DNA of 64,000 bases, from NCBI RefSeq assembly GCF_005937185.1, contig NZ_VCNI01000002.1, positions 1,178,001 to 1,242,000 of the forward strand, read 5' to 3'. Shown piece by piece: positions 19,071-28,213 of this stretch. The translations under genes and the position numbers were made by a program. The notes under the pieces were generated by a model. That model worked only from the letters and a program-made list of their open reading frames with translations. It made no database searches and was not told the DNA's origin. How positions within the stretch are numbered: the first letter of the stretch is position 1; each line of letters starts with the position of its first letter. The stretch is from Flagellimonas algicola (GTDB lineage: Bacteria; Bacteroidota; Bacteroidia; Flavobacteriales; Flavobacteriaceae).

Positions 19071-20507
19071 TTAATTAAGTTTTTTATCTCTAATACCAAT
19101 GAAGAGGCCATTATAGTATTCTTTGAAATACAAAACATTACCATTTTTATCAGTTTCAAAAATCAAACGATCCATAGGTGCCGATTCAGGAGCAAATGCG
19201 TTTTTCTCAATATGATAAAGTCTTTCTCCACGTGAATCGCTATCACTTCTTTTCCTATAAAGATGTTTGTCATCAGTATATTTAACTATTTTCATAAATC
19301 TCGTTTTGGTATCCGTTGGGCGGATATAATCACCAATAAAAGATTCAATATTTTCTATTGGTCTATTCTGGTCATATAATTCTTTGAGTTTTATATCAAG
19401 ACATTCACCGGCAATGGCTCCAAATATGTTAAGTGCATTTGAAGGTGTAGAATACGTATTTACAACAACCGCAATACTAAGGTCATCATCAGGAAAATGG
19501 CTCATAACACACCAACGTGTTTTATGGCCACCTGTATGACCATAGACCTTATGCCCTTCTAGATAACCAGTTCTAAATCCTAAGCCATAATCAAAGAAAA
19601 TGCCTGAACTTAGATGGGACGGCTTAATCATTTCATTCAACTTTTCTTTAGGAATTATAAGTCCACTATTTGCGCTATAGATAAATTTCGCAAGATCACT
19701 AGCCGAAGAGCTTATACCTCCGTCACCTTCAATATAGGTCATCTCATTCAAAAAACTTTTTAAGTAAATACTTTCAGATAACTCAAATATCTGCGTAGTT
19801 TTTGATTTTTTCAAATCGTTGTAATACGCATCGATAGTTGGAAAGGAGAGGTCATTTTTTATATATTTTTCTATAAGTTCCGCGAAACTTAAACCAGAGA
19901 CTTTTTTCATTATTTCCGTAACAATTACAAATCCAGAATTGGAATATGAAAACTTTGATCCAGGTTCAAAAAGGTGATTTTGGTTTTCTATTGCGTCAAA
20001 ATAGTCGTTTAGAGTGATTTGGTTTTTTCCAGAAAGTGATAGACTGTCAATATAGGTTGTATAATCTGGTATCCCAGAGGTATGATTTAGTAGATGTCTT
20101 ATAGTAATTTGATTGGAAAATTTACGTTTAGGGAAATTGGGAAGGTATTTTATGACTTTATCATCGAGATCAAGTAAATTTTCTTCCATCATTTTAACAG
20201 CAACTATGGCCATAATTGGCTTGGTGGCCGAGGCAATTGGAAACCCAATATCATTGGTAACAGGTTTGGTTTTTGAACTATCAATAAAACCAAAACTTTT
20301 CTTATATATCGATTCCTTTGATTTTTGGACTGCTATAGAAAATCCAAGTACTTTATTAGATTTGAGAAAGCTATTTGCAACAGAGTCTAGCCTGTATTCT
20401 AAGTCATCTATATTGTTAGTATTAAATGCTTTGTTTTTATCCTCACAACCAATCGCTACTATAATCAATGAAAAAATAAAAATTGTCTTTAATGAATTGA
20501 TTTCCAT
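19071..20507 (-). CDS. Class C beta-lactamase-fold serine hydrolase, lipoprotein
   Basis: A 478-residue protein of the beta-lactamase/DD-peptidase fold (serine hydrolase family S12). A lipoprotein signal (IFIFSLIIVAIGC, Cys21) is followed by the SxxK motif in IASATKPIMAI, the YxN motif in KFSYSNSGF and HTGG at the KTG position. The C-terminal 120 residues form an extra beta-rich domain. It probably acts as an esterase or peptidase in the periplasm; resistance function cannot be claimed. The gene is visibly richer in A+T and in Lys, Asn and Ile codons than its neighbours, which suggests recent acquisition. GTAAACA/TGTTTAC inverted arms with a 5-nt loop lie about 100 nt upstream (20606-20624). 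Confidence 0.88.
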   Translation of the reverse strand: MEINSLKTIFIFSLIIVAIGCEDKNKAFNTNNIDDLEYRLDSVANSFLKSNKVLGFSIAVQKSKESIYKKSFGFIDSSKTKPVTNDIGFPIASATKPIMAIVAVKMMEENLLDLDDKVIKYLPNFPKRKFSNQITIRHLLNHTSGIPDYTTYIDSLSLSGKNQITLNDYFDAIENQNHLFEPGSKFSYSNSGFVIVTEIMKKVSGLSFAELIEKYIKNDLSFPTIDAYYNDLKKSKTTQIFELSESIYLKSFLNEMTYIEGDGGISSSASDLAKFIYSANSGLIIPKEKLNEMIKPSHLSSGIFFDYGLGFRTGYLEGHKVYGHTGGHKTRWCVMSHFPDDDLSIAVVVNTYSTPSNALNIFGAIAGECLDIKLKELYDQNRPIENIESFIGDYIRPTDTKTRFMKIVKYTDDKHLYRKRSDSDSRGERLYHIEKNAFAPESAPMDRLIFETDKNGNVLYFKEYYNGLFIGIRDKKLN

Positions 20508-20646
20508 GATGTAATGTCAATTGAAAATAATTAAGTACAACTTGTTTATTTAGCTATAAAATATATCCATATACACCCAAATATAGCGTACAAACGTAAT
20601 AAAACGTAAACAGAATTTGTTTACAAACTTAAGCCCGCACCTTTAG

Positions 20647-22275
20647 CTAAAAAGACACCTGAAACTGCACTACATCACTCGCCTTAAACCCAATCCTGTG
20701 CGCCACAACTTCCAGTTGGGCGCCATTTTTTAAAGTAAAAGGGCCGTTATACACTTGCCAAGGAGAAGGGATACTATCTTGAAGGGTTCGGTAGCCAATA
20801 CTGGCCCCTAGGGTGGGACATTCTAGGGTAATTTCGCTGTCCACTTGGAGTACCACAGGTTTTTGCGTCACCGGGTTTTCGTCTGCACCTTGCCAGAGCT
20901 GGGTAATCAGTTCGCGTTCTGGTAGGTTGGGTTGGTCGCCAATTTCGGTGAGCCAACGGTCCATTTCTGTACTTAGCTCTTGTAGTTTTTCGGCATATTG
21001 GGGTTGGCCTGCCAAGTTGTTAATTTCGTGTGGGTCGTTTACGCAATCGTACAGCTCTTCTTTGGACTTACTTTCCTTAAACCAGATAGACTGGACTTCG
21101 TTGAGTGTTCCCTTGTCCCGCATACGCAAGAGTTCCTGCATGGTGGGGATACGCTCGCGGTATTGGTTGGGCAAATAGTTGCCCTGTTCCGGTCTATAGT
21201 TTCGAACATATTTATAGCGGTTGTCCCGCACCGCCCGGATGGCATCGGTTACACCATCAAATCGGTCGGCAGCCCCGTGGATGTATTGTCGTTGATCCTT
21301 ATCTCCCAAAAATGTTTGGCCTTGTAAATAATCGGGTGGAGTTTGTCCTGCCAAGGTGAGTACCGTTGGTACAAAATCAATAAAGCTAATGAGCTGGTCA
21401 TCTATGGTTCCGGTCTTCTTTTTGTCTGGGAAACGAACGATCATGGGTACGTTCAGTCCGGAATCGTACACCAATCTCTTTTGTCGTGGCAATGGCCCGC
21501 CATGATCGGCATAGAAAAAGATGATTGTGTTGTCCATAAGCCCATCTTCCTCCAGTTGGGTCAGAATTTCGCCAACCTGACGATCCATCAGGGCAATATT
21601 GTTGTACATTTTCCAAAGGTCGCGTCGCACCACTTCGGTGTCCGGCAAATAAGGTGGAATGGGAAATGGAGTGTCTTTGGAGATGACTTCTTCCCTTTCG
21701 TAAGGTTCAAAAAGCCCAGATTCATGGGTGACCCCAAAATTAAAAATGGAATAAAAAGGCTGTCCTGGAGCTCGGTTTCTCCAATGGCCATCCTTGCCAT
21801 TTTGATCCCATGCAGTCACGGGTGCTTTAAACTGATAATCGTTTTTGGCATTGTTGGTACAGAAGTAGCCCACCTTTCGCAATTGTTCGCTCAACATCTT
21901 TACCTCCGCAGGAGGAATGGTCTCGTAAGGGGGTAATCCAGTTACTTCGGTATAGGAATGGGTGCGCATATGGCTGGCCCCAATGCTTGTGGGGTACATG
22001 CCTGTGGCTATGGCAGCTCGGCTGGGTGCACAAACCCCGGATGGTGAAAAGAGATGGGTATAGCGAATCCCTTCGGAAGCCAATTTGCTGAGGTTGGGGG
22101 TTACCACGGTAGAGTCTCCAAAAGGCGGGATATAAGGTCCCATATCCTCTACCACCAACCACAAAATGTTGGGCGGAGGTGTGGTTACTTCGGTGTTGTC
22201 CTTGGGTTTGGTATTGCAGGCCCATATCAAGATCAAAATAAACAGGGTCAGCGAACTTTTTAATCTTAACATCAT
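20647..22275 (-). CDS. Sulfatase (family S1, heparan N-sulfatase-like) lipoprotein
   Basis: A 542-residue exported sulfatase with a lipobox (LFILILIWAC). The formylglycine motif GVCAPSRAAIATG puts the modifiable Cys at residue 82. Metal and substrate residues are seen in NILWLVVEDMG and FYADHGGPLPRQKR. It resembles the S1_8/heparan N-sulfatase group. The C-terminal 70 residues (about 470-542: LECPTLGASIGYRTL ... VVAHRIGFKASD) resemble a chitobiase C-terminal beta-sandwich. Activity requires a maturase for formylglycine, which is not in the window. The gene is alone, divergent from a NIPSNAP gene, and not in a recognisable polysaccharide locus. The start could be the second Met at 22272. Confidence 0.93.
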   Translation of the reverse strand: MMLRLKSSLTLFILILIWACNTKPKDNTEVTTPPPNILWLVVEDMGPYIPPFGDSTVVTPNLSKLASEGIRYTHLFSPSGVCAPSRAAIATGMYPTSIGASHMRTHSYTEVTGLPPYETIPPAEVKMLSEQLRKVGYFCTNNAKNDYQFKAPVTAWDQNGKDGHWRNRAPGQPFYSIFNFGVTHESGLFEPYEREEVISKDTPFPIPPYLPDTEVVRRDLWKMYNNIALMDRQVGEILTQLEEDGLMDNTIIFFYADHGGPLPRQKRLVYDSGLNVPMIVRFPDKKKTGTIDDQLISFIDFVPTVLTLAGQTPPDYLQGQTFLGDKDQRQYIHGAADRFDGVTDAIRAVRDNRYKYVRNYRPEQGNYLPNQYRERIPTMQELLRMRDKGTLNEVQSIWFKESKSKEELYDCVNDPHEINNLAGQPQYAEKLQELSTEMDRWLTEIGDQPNLPERELITQLWQGADENPVTQKPVVLQVDSEITLECPTLGASIGYRTLQDSIPSPWQVYNGPFTLKNGAQLEVVAHRIGFKASDVVQFQVSF

Positions 22276-22437
22276 GATGCAACGGGAATTATGTATTCAA
22301 ATATAACTTTTAGAAGCAACAATGTAAGATTTTATGCGCTGTGGTGTGGAAAGCCAACATGGGAACGCTTTGCCAAGAACATTTTAGTATCTTGTTGGAG
22401 GTCAATACCACTTTCAAACCCATCAAACCCAACAATC

Positions 22438-23184
22438 ATGAAAGCCAAATTATTTTGCTCCCTTGTTTTTCTACTGATTCAGTTTCAATTTAGCAATGCC
22501 CAAGCAGAGGTATACGAATTCCGAACCTATGAGTTGGAATTTTTTAAATCTGCGGATGTGCTGAACAACTATTTAAAAGATGCGCTCATCCCAGCCCTCA
22601 ACCGACAAGGAATCAACAATGTTGGTGCTTTTGAAGAAGCTGGGGATGCTTTGCCCAAAAAGATGTATCTGCTAATTGCTTATGCCAACATCCAGGCGTT
22701 TCAGGATAGTCAGGATGCCTTGGTCCAAGATGAACAATACAAGAAAGATGCCCATGATTATTTGGTAGCCGGAGATGCCGTACCCTACAAACGAATCTCG
22801 ACCAGTTTAATTCGATCCTCCACAGGCTTTCCCAATTTGGTAAAACCCGATGACGAATCCAACCTTTTTGAGTTGCGGATTTACACCAGCGCCAATGAGG
22901 ACGACCTGCGCCGCAAGGTAAAGATGTTCAATGATGCTGAGTTTCCCATTTTTGCGGATGCGGGTCTGCCCATGGTGTTTTTTGGGGTAAATATGGCCGG
23001 GGGACAAATACCTTGTTTGACCTATATGTTGGCCTTAAAGGATAAGGAAGCCCATGCTGAGGGCTGGTCCAAGTTTTTGGCACACCCCGAATGGCAACGA
23101 ATCATAAAAGTAGAGGAATATGCCAATTCTATGAACAATATCCTCCGAGTATTTCTAAAGCCACTGCCGTATTCGCAATTGTAA
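22438..23184 (+). CDS. Exported NIPSNAP-family protein, two tandem domains
   Basis: The ATG at 22438 was chosen because it begins a clean signal peptide (MKAKLFCSLVFLLIQFQFSNA); the frame stays open upstream to 22291 but that stretch reads like non-coding sequence. The 248-residue protein carries two ferredoxin-like NIPSNAP domains, at about residues 24-125 (VYEFRTYELEFFKSADVL) and 138-240 (LFELRIYTSANEDDLRRKVKMF). Exported NIPSNAP proteins of this type are common in Bacteroidota, often near sugar oxidoreductases or sulfatases; the function is unknown. A strong terminator follows. Confidence 0.88.
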   Translation: MKAKLFCSLVFLLIQFQFSNAQAEVYEFRTYELEFFKSADVLNNYLKDALIPALNRQGINNVGAFEEAGDALPKKMYLLIAYANIQAFQDSQDALVQDEQYKKDAHDYLVAGDAVPYKRISTSLIRSSTGFPNLVKPDDESNLFELRIYTSANEDDLRRKVKMFNDAEFPIFADAGLPMVFFGVNMAGGQIPCLTYMLALKDKEAHAEGWSKFLAHPEWQRIIKVEEYANSMNNILRVFLKPLPYSQL

Positions 23185-23207
23185 CACAGTGAAGCTGTAG
23201 TCAAAAA

Positions 23208-23235
23208 TAAAAAGCCCCGAGATCGGGGCTTTTTT
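23208..23235 (+). terminator. Factor-independent terminator after the NIPSNAP gene
   Basis: The arms AAAGCCCCGA (23211-23220) and TCGGGGCTTT (23223-23232) are perfectly complementary, followed by T residues. The A-run on the other flank lets it work for the convergent lipocalin-like gene too. Confidence 0.9.
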
Positions 23236-23255
23236 GCGTTCAAGGCGAAGCCGGT

Positions 23256-23675
23256 TTACTCCTCCTTCTCATATCTTTCTTGATACTCCCCTAAGCCTTC
23301 ATCAATGGTCAAGGTGAGTTCGTTTTCTTCAATTACATAACCTACTTCACGAGTTTCCTGTTCATTATAGACCAATTCCAAAATCCCATCGGAAGCATAA
23401 GACCACTGCCCGGTCTGATCTCCGCGGGTAATACACTCTTCACCTTCAATATAATAATAGGCAAAATCAAAAGTGTCGTCCTCATTAAACCGGATAAAAT
23501 CATTGTTGTCACAGCCATTTGGATCTTGTTGGCCCTCGTCGTCTATGTAGGCAATAAAATACCAGGTCCCAATAAGGGAAGTATTTTCATTAGGGTCTTC
23601 TTGGTTTTCGGCATCTGTGGAACAGGACATAAAAAGTAGGCAAAAGGCCAACAATCCACCTAGGATGGGTTTCAT
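23256..23675 (-). CDS. Lipocalin-like lipoprotein
   Basis: A 139-residue protein with a lipoprotein signal (LLAFCLLFMSC, Cys19). A small beta-barrel follows, of the type annotated as lipocalin-like in Flavobacteriia: SLIGTWYFIAYIDDEG, NDFIRFNEDDTFDFAYYY, GQWSYASDGILELVY and ENELTLTIDEG. The product is acidic. Such proteins are outer-membrane lipoproteins of unknown ligand. It sits between the bidirectional terminator and a still smaller lipoprotein gene on the same strand. Confidence 0.75.
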   Translation of the reverse strand: MKPILGGLLAFCLLFMSCSTDAENQEDPNENTSLIGTWYFIAYIDDEGQQDPNGCDNNDFIRFNEDDTFDFAYYYIEGEECITRGDQTGQWSYASDGILELVYNEQETREVGYVIEENELTLTIDEGLGEYQERYEKEE

Positions 23676-23755
23676 AAGTTTGGGATTATAGGTTGATGCA
23701 TTTAAAAACGCAAACGCAATTTTGATATTGTGCTAAAAGCTGGGGTTATTCCAAC

Positions 23756-23890
23756 TTAAAGTCCGCACGGACGGTCTATGCAATTGTTAAATCCATCGGG
23801 ACAGATGGTTTCCACGCAATCTTCTTCCTTGGAACAAGAAGCTATAGCAATAAGCAGAAGGACGAAGAGAAATTTTAGTGCTCTATTCAT
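23756..23890 (-). CDS. Very small Cys-rich lipoprotein
   Basis: The start is placed at the ATG at 23890 (MNRALKFLFVLLLIAIASC), which gives a 44-residue product that begins directly with a type II signal peptide. The mature part is only 26 residues and has four cysteines after the lipidated one (SKEEDCVETICPDGFNNCIDRPCGL). It looks like one of the tiny lipoproteins common in this group. An upstream start would add 17 residues before the signal and is unlikely. Confidence 0.6.
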   Translation of the reverse strand: MNRALKFLFVLLLIAIASCSKEEDCVETICPDGFNNCIDRPCGL

Positions 23891-23959
23891 GGTTGAAGGT
23901 TGGTTACAGTGGGTAAATATAGTATATCCCATCATGCGCAAATAGGATTAGCTCCTTTT

Positions 23960-24370
23960 TTAGTCGAAAGGTAATAGGTCAGGTTCCATGTACTTTTTCT
24001 TGGCTTGTTCGGAGTTAAAAATGTCTACAGCGTAATGTGCTCCGATCAATTCTTTAAAACGGGTTTTCAGCTGAGGAAACTCTATCATAAAATCAGGAAA
24101 ATTATTCGAATTGGATTTGCCCATGAAATGGTTGACCATCTTTATGGAAGCTACGGTTAGCGTGGTATTGTATTTATCCGTTGCACCAAGATGCTCCACA
24201 TAGGTTCTAAGTTGAGTGCAAACATTTCCAATGGCAGTTTCGAGGGCGTATTTTTGAATATGGATCCATGCCAACCTCAGATGCGCTTCGTGATTGAATT
24301 GGGATGGAGGTACTTTACAATTTTCAAAGGCTATTTCGAATGCATTGTCTGATAACCAAGTATTCATCAT
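23960..24370 (-). CDS. Conserved hypothetical protein next to a Crp/Fnr regulator
   Basis: From the ATG at 24370 the product has 136 residues (MMNTWLSDNAFEIAFENCKV). It is helical and soluble, with a histidine-bearing FNHEAHLRLAWIHIQKY segment and a later LIGAHYAVDIF. The His pattern may bind metal, but no family with known function is recognised. The gene starts 51 nt after the stop of the Crp/Fnr gene on the same strand, so it may be its target or partner. A start 17 codons upstream is possible but would abut the regulator's stop. Confidence 0.65.
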   Translation of the reverse strand: MMNTWLSDNAFEIAFENCKVPPSQFNHEAHLRLAWIHIQKYALETAIGNVCTQLRTYVEHLGATDKYNTTLTVASIKMVNHFMGKSNSNNFPDFMIEFPQLKTRFKELIGAHYAVDIFNSEQAKKKYMEPDLLPFD

Positions 24371-24421
24371 TACATTTTTTAAATAGAATACAAAGCAAGG
24401 GACAAAGCCGCTCTTTCCCAT

Positions 24422-24940
24422 TTACATTTGTTGAGAAAACTGTTTTCTGGCCCTACTTAATTGGGTAGGGGTGATGCCGAGATAGTTGGCAATGTAGTAA
24501 TGTGGAATTCGATTGAGCAATCCAGGATAATCTTTTAAGAAGCGTTTGTATTTTTCCAGGGAGGTCAAATTTAGAAGCGATACCAAACGAGATTGCAACT
24601 GATGGTTCAGTTTCTGAAACTCACGAGTAATGATTTCGGTAATTTGCTTGTCCTTATTCACGTAGGACATCACTTCTGCATAATTGGCAATGGATATTTG
24701 GCAGTCCTCCATGGCCTGAATGGACATGGTCATTTTCGTGTTGGGCATAAAACTGCCCACCACCATTTCACCTTCTTGGTAAAAGTGAGTGGTAAGCTCG
24801 TTACCGTCGTTATCGTATACAAGTCCTCGTAGCACACCCCTTTCCATCTTGCCAATTTTCACGCACAATTTACCGTGCTCCAGAAAATAGGCTTCTTTTT
24901 TCAGGAATTCGGTGCTATGTAAGGAATCGCTTAAAGTCAT
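24422..24940 (-). CDS. Crp/Fnr-family transcriptional regulator, short N-terminus
   Basis: A 172-residue protein with a cyclic-nucleotide-binding-like beta-roll (residues about 10-95: LEHGKLCVKIGKMERGVLRG ... YQEGEMVVGSFM) and a C-terminal helix-turn-helix (IPHYYIANYLGITPTQLSRARKQF). No cysteine cluster for an Fe-S cluster is seen, so it is of the general Bacteroidota Crp type. It is about 20 residues shorter at the N-terminus than usual relatives. It lies 29 nt after the TonB receptor gene, a gap that holds a perfect 7-bp inverted repeat. It may regulate that operon. Confidence 0.85.
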   Translation of the reverse strand: MTLSDSLHSTEFLKKEAYFLEHGKLCVKIGKMERGVLRGLVYDNDGNELTTHFYQEGEMVVGSFMPNTKMTMSIQAMEDCQISIANYAEVMSYVNKDKQITEIITREFQKLNHQLQSRLVSLLNLTSLEKYKRFLKDYPGLLNRIPHYYIANYLGITPTQLSRARKQFSQQM

Positions 24941-24943
24941 CTT

Positions 24944-24964
24944 TGAACCGGCATTATCGGTTCA
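24944..24964. promoter_or_regulatory. Inverted repeat directly upstream of the Crp/Fnr gene
   Basis: TGAACCG (24944-24950) and CGGTTCA (24958-24964) are perfect complements with a 7-nt loop, filling most of the 29-nt gap between the TonB receptor stop and the regulator's ATG. It may be an operator for the regulator or an RNA hairpin that tunes expression between the two genes. No T-run follows. Confidence 0.4.
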
Positions 24965-24969
24965 TAAAA

Positions 24970-27033
24970 TTAGAAAAGATACCCCAATCGAACACCTCCA
25001 TATACATTGCGGCCGTTACCCGGATAAAAATAACGGGGCGGAGCACCCCCGAAGCTGGAGGCATTGATCAACACACTTTGGGCATAGTTGGTGTCAAAAA
25101 GATTGTTGATGCCCGCATTCAATCCCAAGGAAACATGGTTAGACAGACTGGTCTGATATGCGAGTTTTGCATGCAATACGTTGAAAGATTCGCTATTGAG
25201 TGAGTTGTTGTCCCGTAATGGAATCTCATCTACAAATTGATGGGTCAAATTTAGTTGCAAACCATTGGAATGCTGAAGATCAAATCCGGAGCTTATGCGA
25301 TGTTTGGGCACCCCGGTCAAAGGATTTCCCGAATAGTCGTTGTCTTCATCCACAAAATCCACAAAACTATGGTCGCTCAAGGTATAACTCAAATAAGGAG
25401 AAAGCTGCAATTGATTGCAAAGGGATATCACATACTTCGCATCAAGTTCCAAACCCTGATGTCGGGTTTCACCCGCGTTTCTGCCAATAAACTGATCTTC
25501 CCCAGTTCGTTGGGCCACCAACAAATCGTTTATGTTCATTCGGTAGAGCGCAAAATTGAAATAGAGTTTAGGCTTTAAAAAAGTAAGCTTGCCTCCAACC
25601 TCATAGTTCATTCCCGTTTCCTGGGCAATGTCAGGATTGATTACCCCATCTGGAGTTAAGGTCTCTTCCAAGCTTGGGTTCGAAAACCCTCGACTGACAT
25701 TGGTATACAACCAACCGTTTTTTAGTTGGTATTTCAAACCCAAACTGGGCAACAAAATGGCATCAAAATCCCTTTCGGCAGAAGTGTTGGTGTCCCCGGT
25801 ATTGAATAGATCTCTGAAATCGAAGTGGGTGCTGTTCAAATTGAGGCCTGCTTGGGCATAAAGATCATTGGACAGAGGAAGCGTAAAGGTGCCAAAAAGA
25901 TTTAATTGATCTCGGAATTCCCTGTTACGACTCAAACGGGCTCCTTGCAAACTCCCATTGCCGTTGTTATCCCCAAACAAGTTTTGAAAAGTACCCCAAT
26001 GGTATTCGTCCTTGTACAGCTCAACGCCAAAACTATATTCACCCGTGGAGAGATTTCCTCCCTGAAACTGGCTGCGCAATCCAAAACCATTGGTAAATTC
26101 GTCCAGAATGTTGAAGGGTCGTGGCTCGTAATGATCTAAATAGGTGTAAAAAATGCTGGTAGTGTTCTTAAAGTTTTCGGTAAACTCTTGGGTATACGAA
26201 AGACCTATCAAAGAATATTTGTTGGCCTCAAAACCTTGTGCGGCCAACCAGTTTCCAGCAGCTCGGGTAGGGTCTTCATCAAAATCACTTTGGTTGATGG
26301 AACTTGGAATCTGGGCTGAATAGTTGATATAATTGACCAAGATGCCCAGACTACTTTTGGTGCCGAGGTTTACTTCCGAAGCCAACAAAAAACCATCCCG
26401 CTCAAAGTTGTTGTTTTGCCGATACCCATCTGTTTTAAAATGATTATAACTAAAGCTTAGGTCCAACTTTTCGTCCGAGTGTTGTAAAGTTAAATTGTCC
26501 TTGACCATGCTATACGATCCAACGGTGAAACTATTGGTCAATCGGGTCTCATTTTCAAAAGCCGGTCTGGTATCCAACAAAATGGCTCCACCCATATTGG
26601 CTCCGAAGGAGGTGCCTTTCGGTCCTTTGATGACCTCCATGGAACCTAAATTCTCAAAATCGAATGCCTCAATGGTAGAAGAACCTGTACCATTGGTCAC
26701 GGGAATCCCATTAAAGTATAAGCGAAGCTTATCTGTCCCAAATAAGGTTCGAGCACCCACACCACGAATAGTAATTCGATTGGTATTCAATGCTCCAGAT
26801 AGGATGTAAACACCAGATACTTGGTTTATCGCGGAAGCAATATCGATAGGATTGAATTTCTCAAAAGTGGAAGGCCCCAAGGTGGATGATGCAGTTATAC
26901 CTACGGCTCTCTTGGGAACCACATCCTCCAGTAATATGATTTCATCCAATTGGGTAATGGAATCTTGTTGGGCCTGTTGAGCACTAGCGGCAATTGCCGT
27001 AAGACCGAGGAGGAGCGAAGGAATTTTTTTCAT
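24970..27033 (-). CDS. TonB-dependent receptor, FecA/siderophore type
   Basis: A 687-residue outer-membrane receptor: signal peptide (MKKIPSLLLGLTAIAASAQ), plug at about residues 45-160 (QVSGVYILSGALNTNRITIRG, then GSMEVIKGPKGTSFGANMGGAILL) and a barrel that ends in the aromatic-rich GGVRLGYLF. It lacks a carboxypeptidase-like extension, and the size and plug match siderophore or ferric-citrate receptors more than glycan SusC proteins. No SusD is nearby. A Crp/Fnr gene follows 29 nt downstream. Iron or cofactor uptake is the likely role; the ligand cannot be stated. Confidence 0.9.
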   Translation of the reverse strand: MKKIPSLLLGLTAIAASAQQAQQDSITQLDEIILLEDVVPKRAVGITASSTLGPSTFEKFNPIDIASAINQVSGVYILSGALNTNRITIRGVGARTLFGTDKLRLYFNGIPVTNGTGSSTIEAFDFENLGSMEVIKGPKGTSFGANMGGAILLDTRPAFENETRLTNSFTVGSYSMVKDNLTLQHSDEKLDLSFSYNHFKTDGYRQNNNFERDGFLLASEVNLGTKSSLGILVNYINYSAQIPSSINQSDFDEDPTRAAGNWLAAQGFEANKYSLIGLSYTQEFTENFKNTTSIFYTYLDHYEPRPFNILDEFTNGFGLRSQFQGGNLSTGEYSFGVELYKDEYHWGTFQNLFGDNNGNGSLQGARLSRNREFRDQLNLFGTFTLPLSNDLYAQAGLNLNSTHFDFRDLFNTGDTNTSAERDFDAILLPSLGLKYQLKNGWLYTNVSRGFSNPSLEETLTPDGVINPDIAQETGMNYEVGGKLTFLKPKLYFNFALYRMNINDLLVAQRTGEDQFIGRNAGETRHQGLELDAKYVISLCNQLQLSPYLSYTLSDHSFVDFVDEDNDYSGNPLTGVPKHRISSGFDLQHSNGLQLNLTHQFVDEIPLRDNNSLNSESFNVLHAKLAYQTSLSNHVSLGLNAGINNLFDTNYAQSVLINASSFGGAPPRYFYPGNGRNVYGGVRLGYLF

Positions 27034-27066
27034 GAATGGGTTGAGTTGAAGTAGCGATTGATGATT

Positions 27067-28173
27067 TTATTTTTTTAGGGTGATGGTCTTTCCTTTTTTG
27101 GCACTTTTTCGGGCCGCATCCAAGATTTCCATGACTACCAGGTTGTTTTCTATGGAATATAGATTATGGGGCGGTAATTTGATTTTATTTCGCACAACGG
27201 CTTCAAGTAATGCAAACGGGTCGTTATAGGGAGCGGGACGTTCTTCCAAAACCATGGTTTCCTCAGTATATCGGTCATAGCCTTCCGCCATTCGGATGCG
27301 AAGTGTGTTGCGATTGTCAGCATAGATGGCTCCTGTTAGTCCGTAAACTTCCATATCCTTACGCCCTATGGGCCAATTCCAGGAAGGCTCCAAAATGGCT
27401 TGGGCATCGTCATAGGTAAGAATGATTGTGGCGTCGTCATCCACTTTGGGATTGTTTTCAGGCTGTAGTTGTTGGGTTACGGCAGTAACCGTATTGGGCC
27501 GTTCCCCGTTGCGAAGCCAAGTCATTAAGTTGGCCCCGTAACAACCAAAATCCATGATGGCACCACCGCCATTTTCCACGGGATCAAACAACCAATCCAG
27601 AAATTCTTGGTTGATACCCAATTTGGCAGGTCCCCGGTGGCCATCGCGAACAATGACTTTTCGCAAATCTCCAACCTTTCCCTGTTCCAGCAGCTCCTTG
27701 GCCTTGTGGTTGGTAGGGTACCAAGTAGTTTCATAATTGGTGAGCAGTTGGATGTTGTGCTTTTGGGCCAAAGCCGCCATTTTTTTAGCATGATCCAAAC
27801 TTACCGCCATGGGTTTTTCAACCATAACATGTATGCCTTTGGGCGCGCAGGTCTGAACTACTTCCAAATGACTATAAATGGTTCCGAAGGCCGTAACGGC
27901 TTCTGGTTGGGTAGCACTGATCATCTCCTCAAGCGTATCATAAACCAAGTCCATTGAATAGCCATATTGGTCGGCATAACGCTGGGCTAATTCTTTGTTG
28001 GGTTCTACCATGCCCACCAATTGGATATCACCTTTGTCTTCCCTTCCCAAAATCCAGTGCACATGGGTATGGGTAAGGCCGGCTACCCCAACCCTTAAAG
28101 GTTGTTCTTGGGCAAACGAGGAGGAAAAAGACAATAAAATGGAAAAGATAAAAACAAGTGTAGTACGGAGCAT
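27067..28173 (-). CDS. Exported Gfo/Idh/MocA-family oxidoreductase
   Basis: A 368-residue protein with a signal peptide (MLRTTLVFIFSILLSFSSSFA). The Rossmann domain (LRVGVAGLTHTHVHWILG), the EKPMAVSLDHAKKMAALA motif with the conserved Lys, and the C-terminal sheet domain (FDPVENGGGAIMDFGCYGANLM) are those of NAD(P)-dependent sugar or inositol dehydrogenases. Exported members are frequent in Bacteroidota and probably use a tightly bound cofactor in the periplasm. It starts the downstream TonB receptor by 33 nt and may share its transcript. Confidence 0.9.
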   Translation of the reverse strand: MLRTTLVFIFSILLSFSSSFAQEQPLRVGVAGLTHTHVHWILGREDKGDIQLVGMVEPNKELAQRYADQYGYSMDLVYDTLEEMISATQPEAVTAFGTIYSHLEVVQTCAPKGIHVMVEKPMAVSLDHAKKMAALAQKHNIQLLTNYETTWYPTNHKAKELLEQGKVGDLRKVIVRDGHRGPAKLGINQEFLDWLFDPVENGGGAIMDFGCYGANLMTWLRNGERPNTVTAVTQQLQPENNPKVDDDATIILTYDDAQAILEPSWNWPIGRKDMEVYGLTGAIYADNRNTLRIRMAEGYDRYTEETMVLEERPAPYNDPFALLEAVVRNKIKLPPHNLYSIENNLVVMEILDAARKSAKKGKTITLKK

Positions 28174-28213
28174 GGGTTGTATTGGACTTTGATCTTATAA
28201 AAATAAGAAGGAA

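Noticed and set aside
22291-22437. N-terminal extension of the NIPSNAP protein
   Set aside because: The open frame upstream of the ATG at 22438 lacks coding character and would bury the signal peptide.
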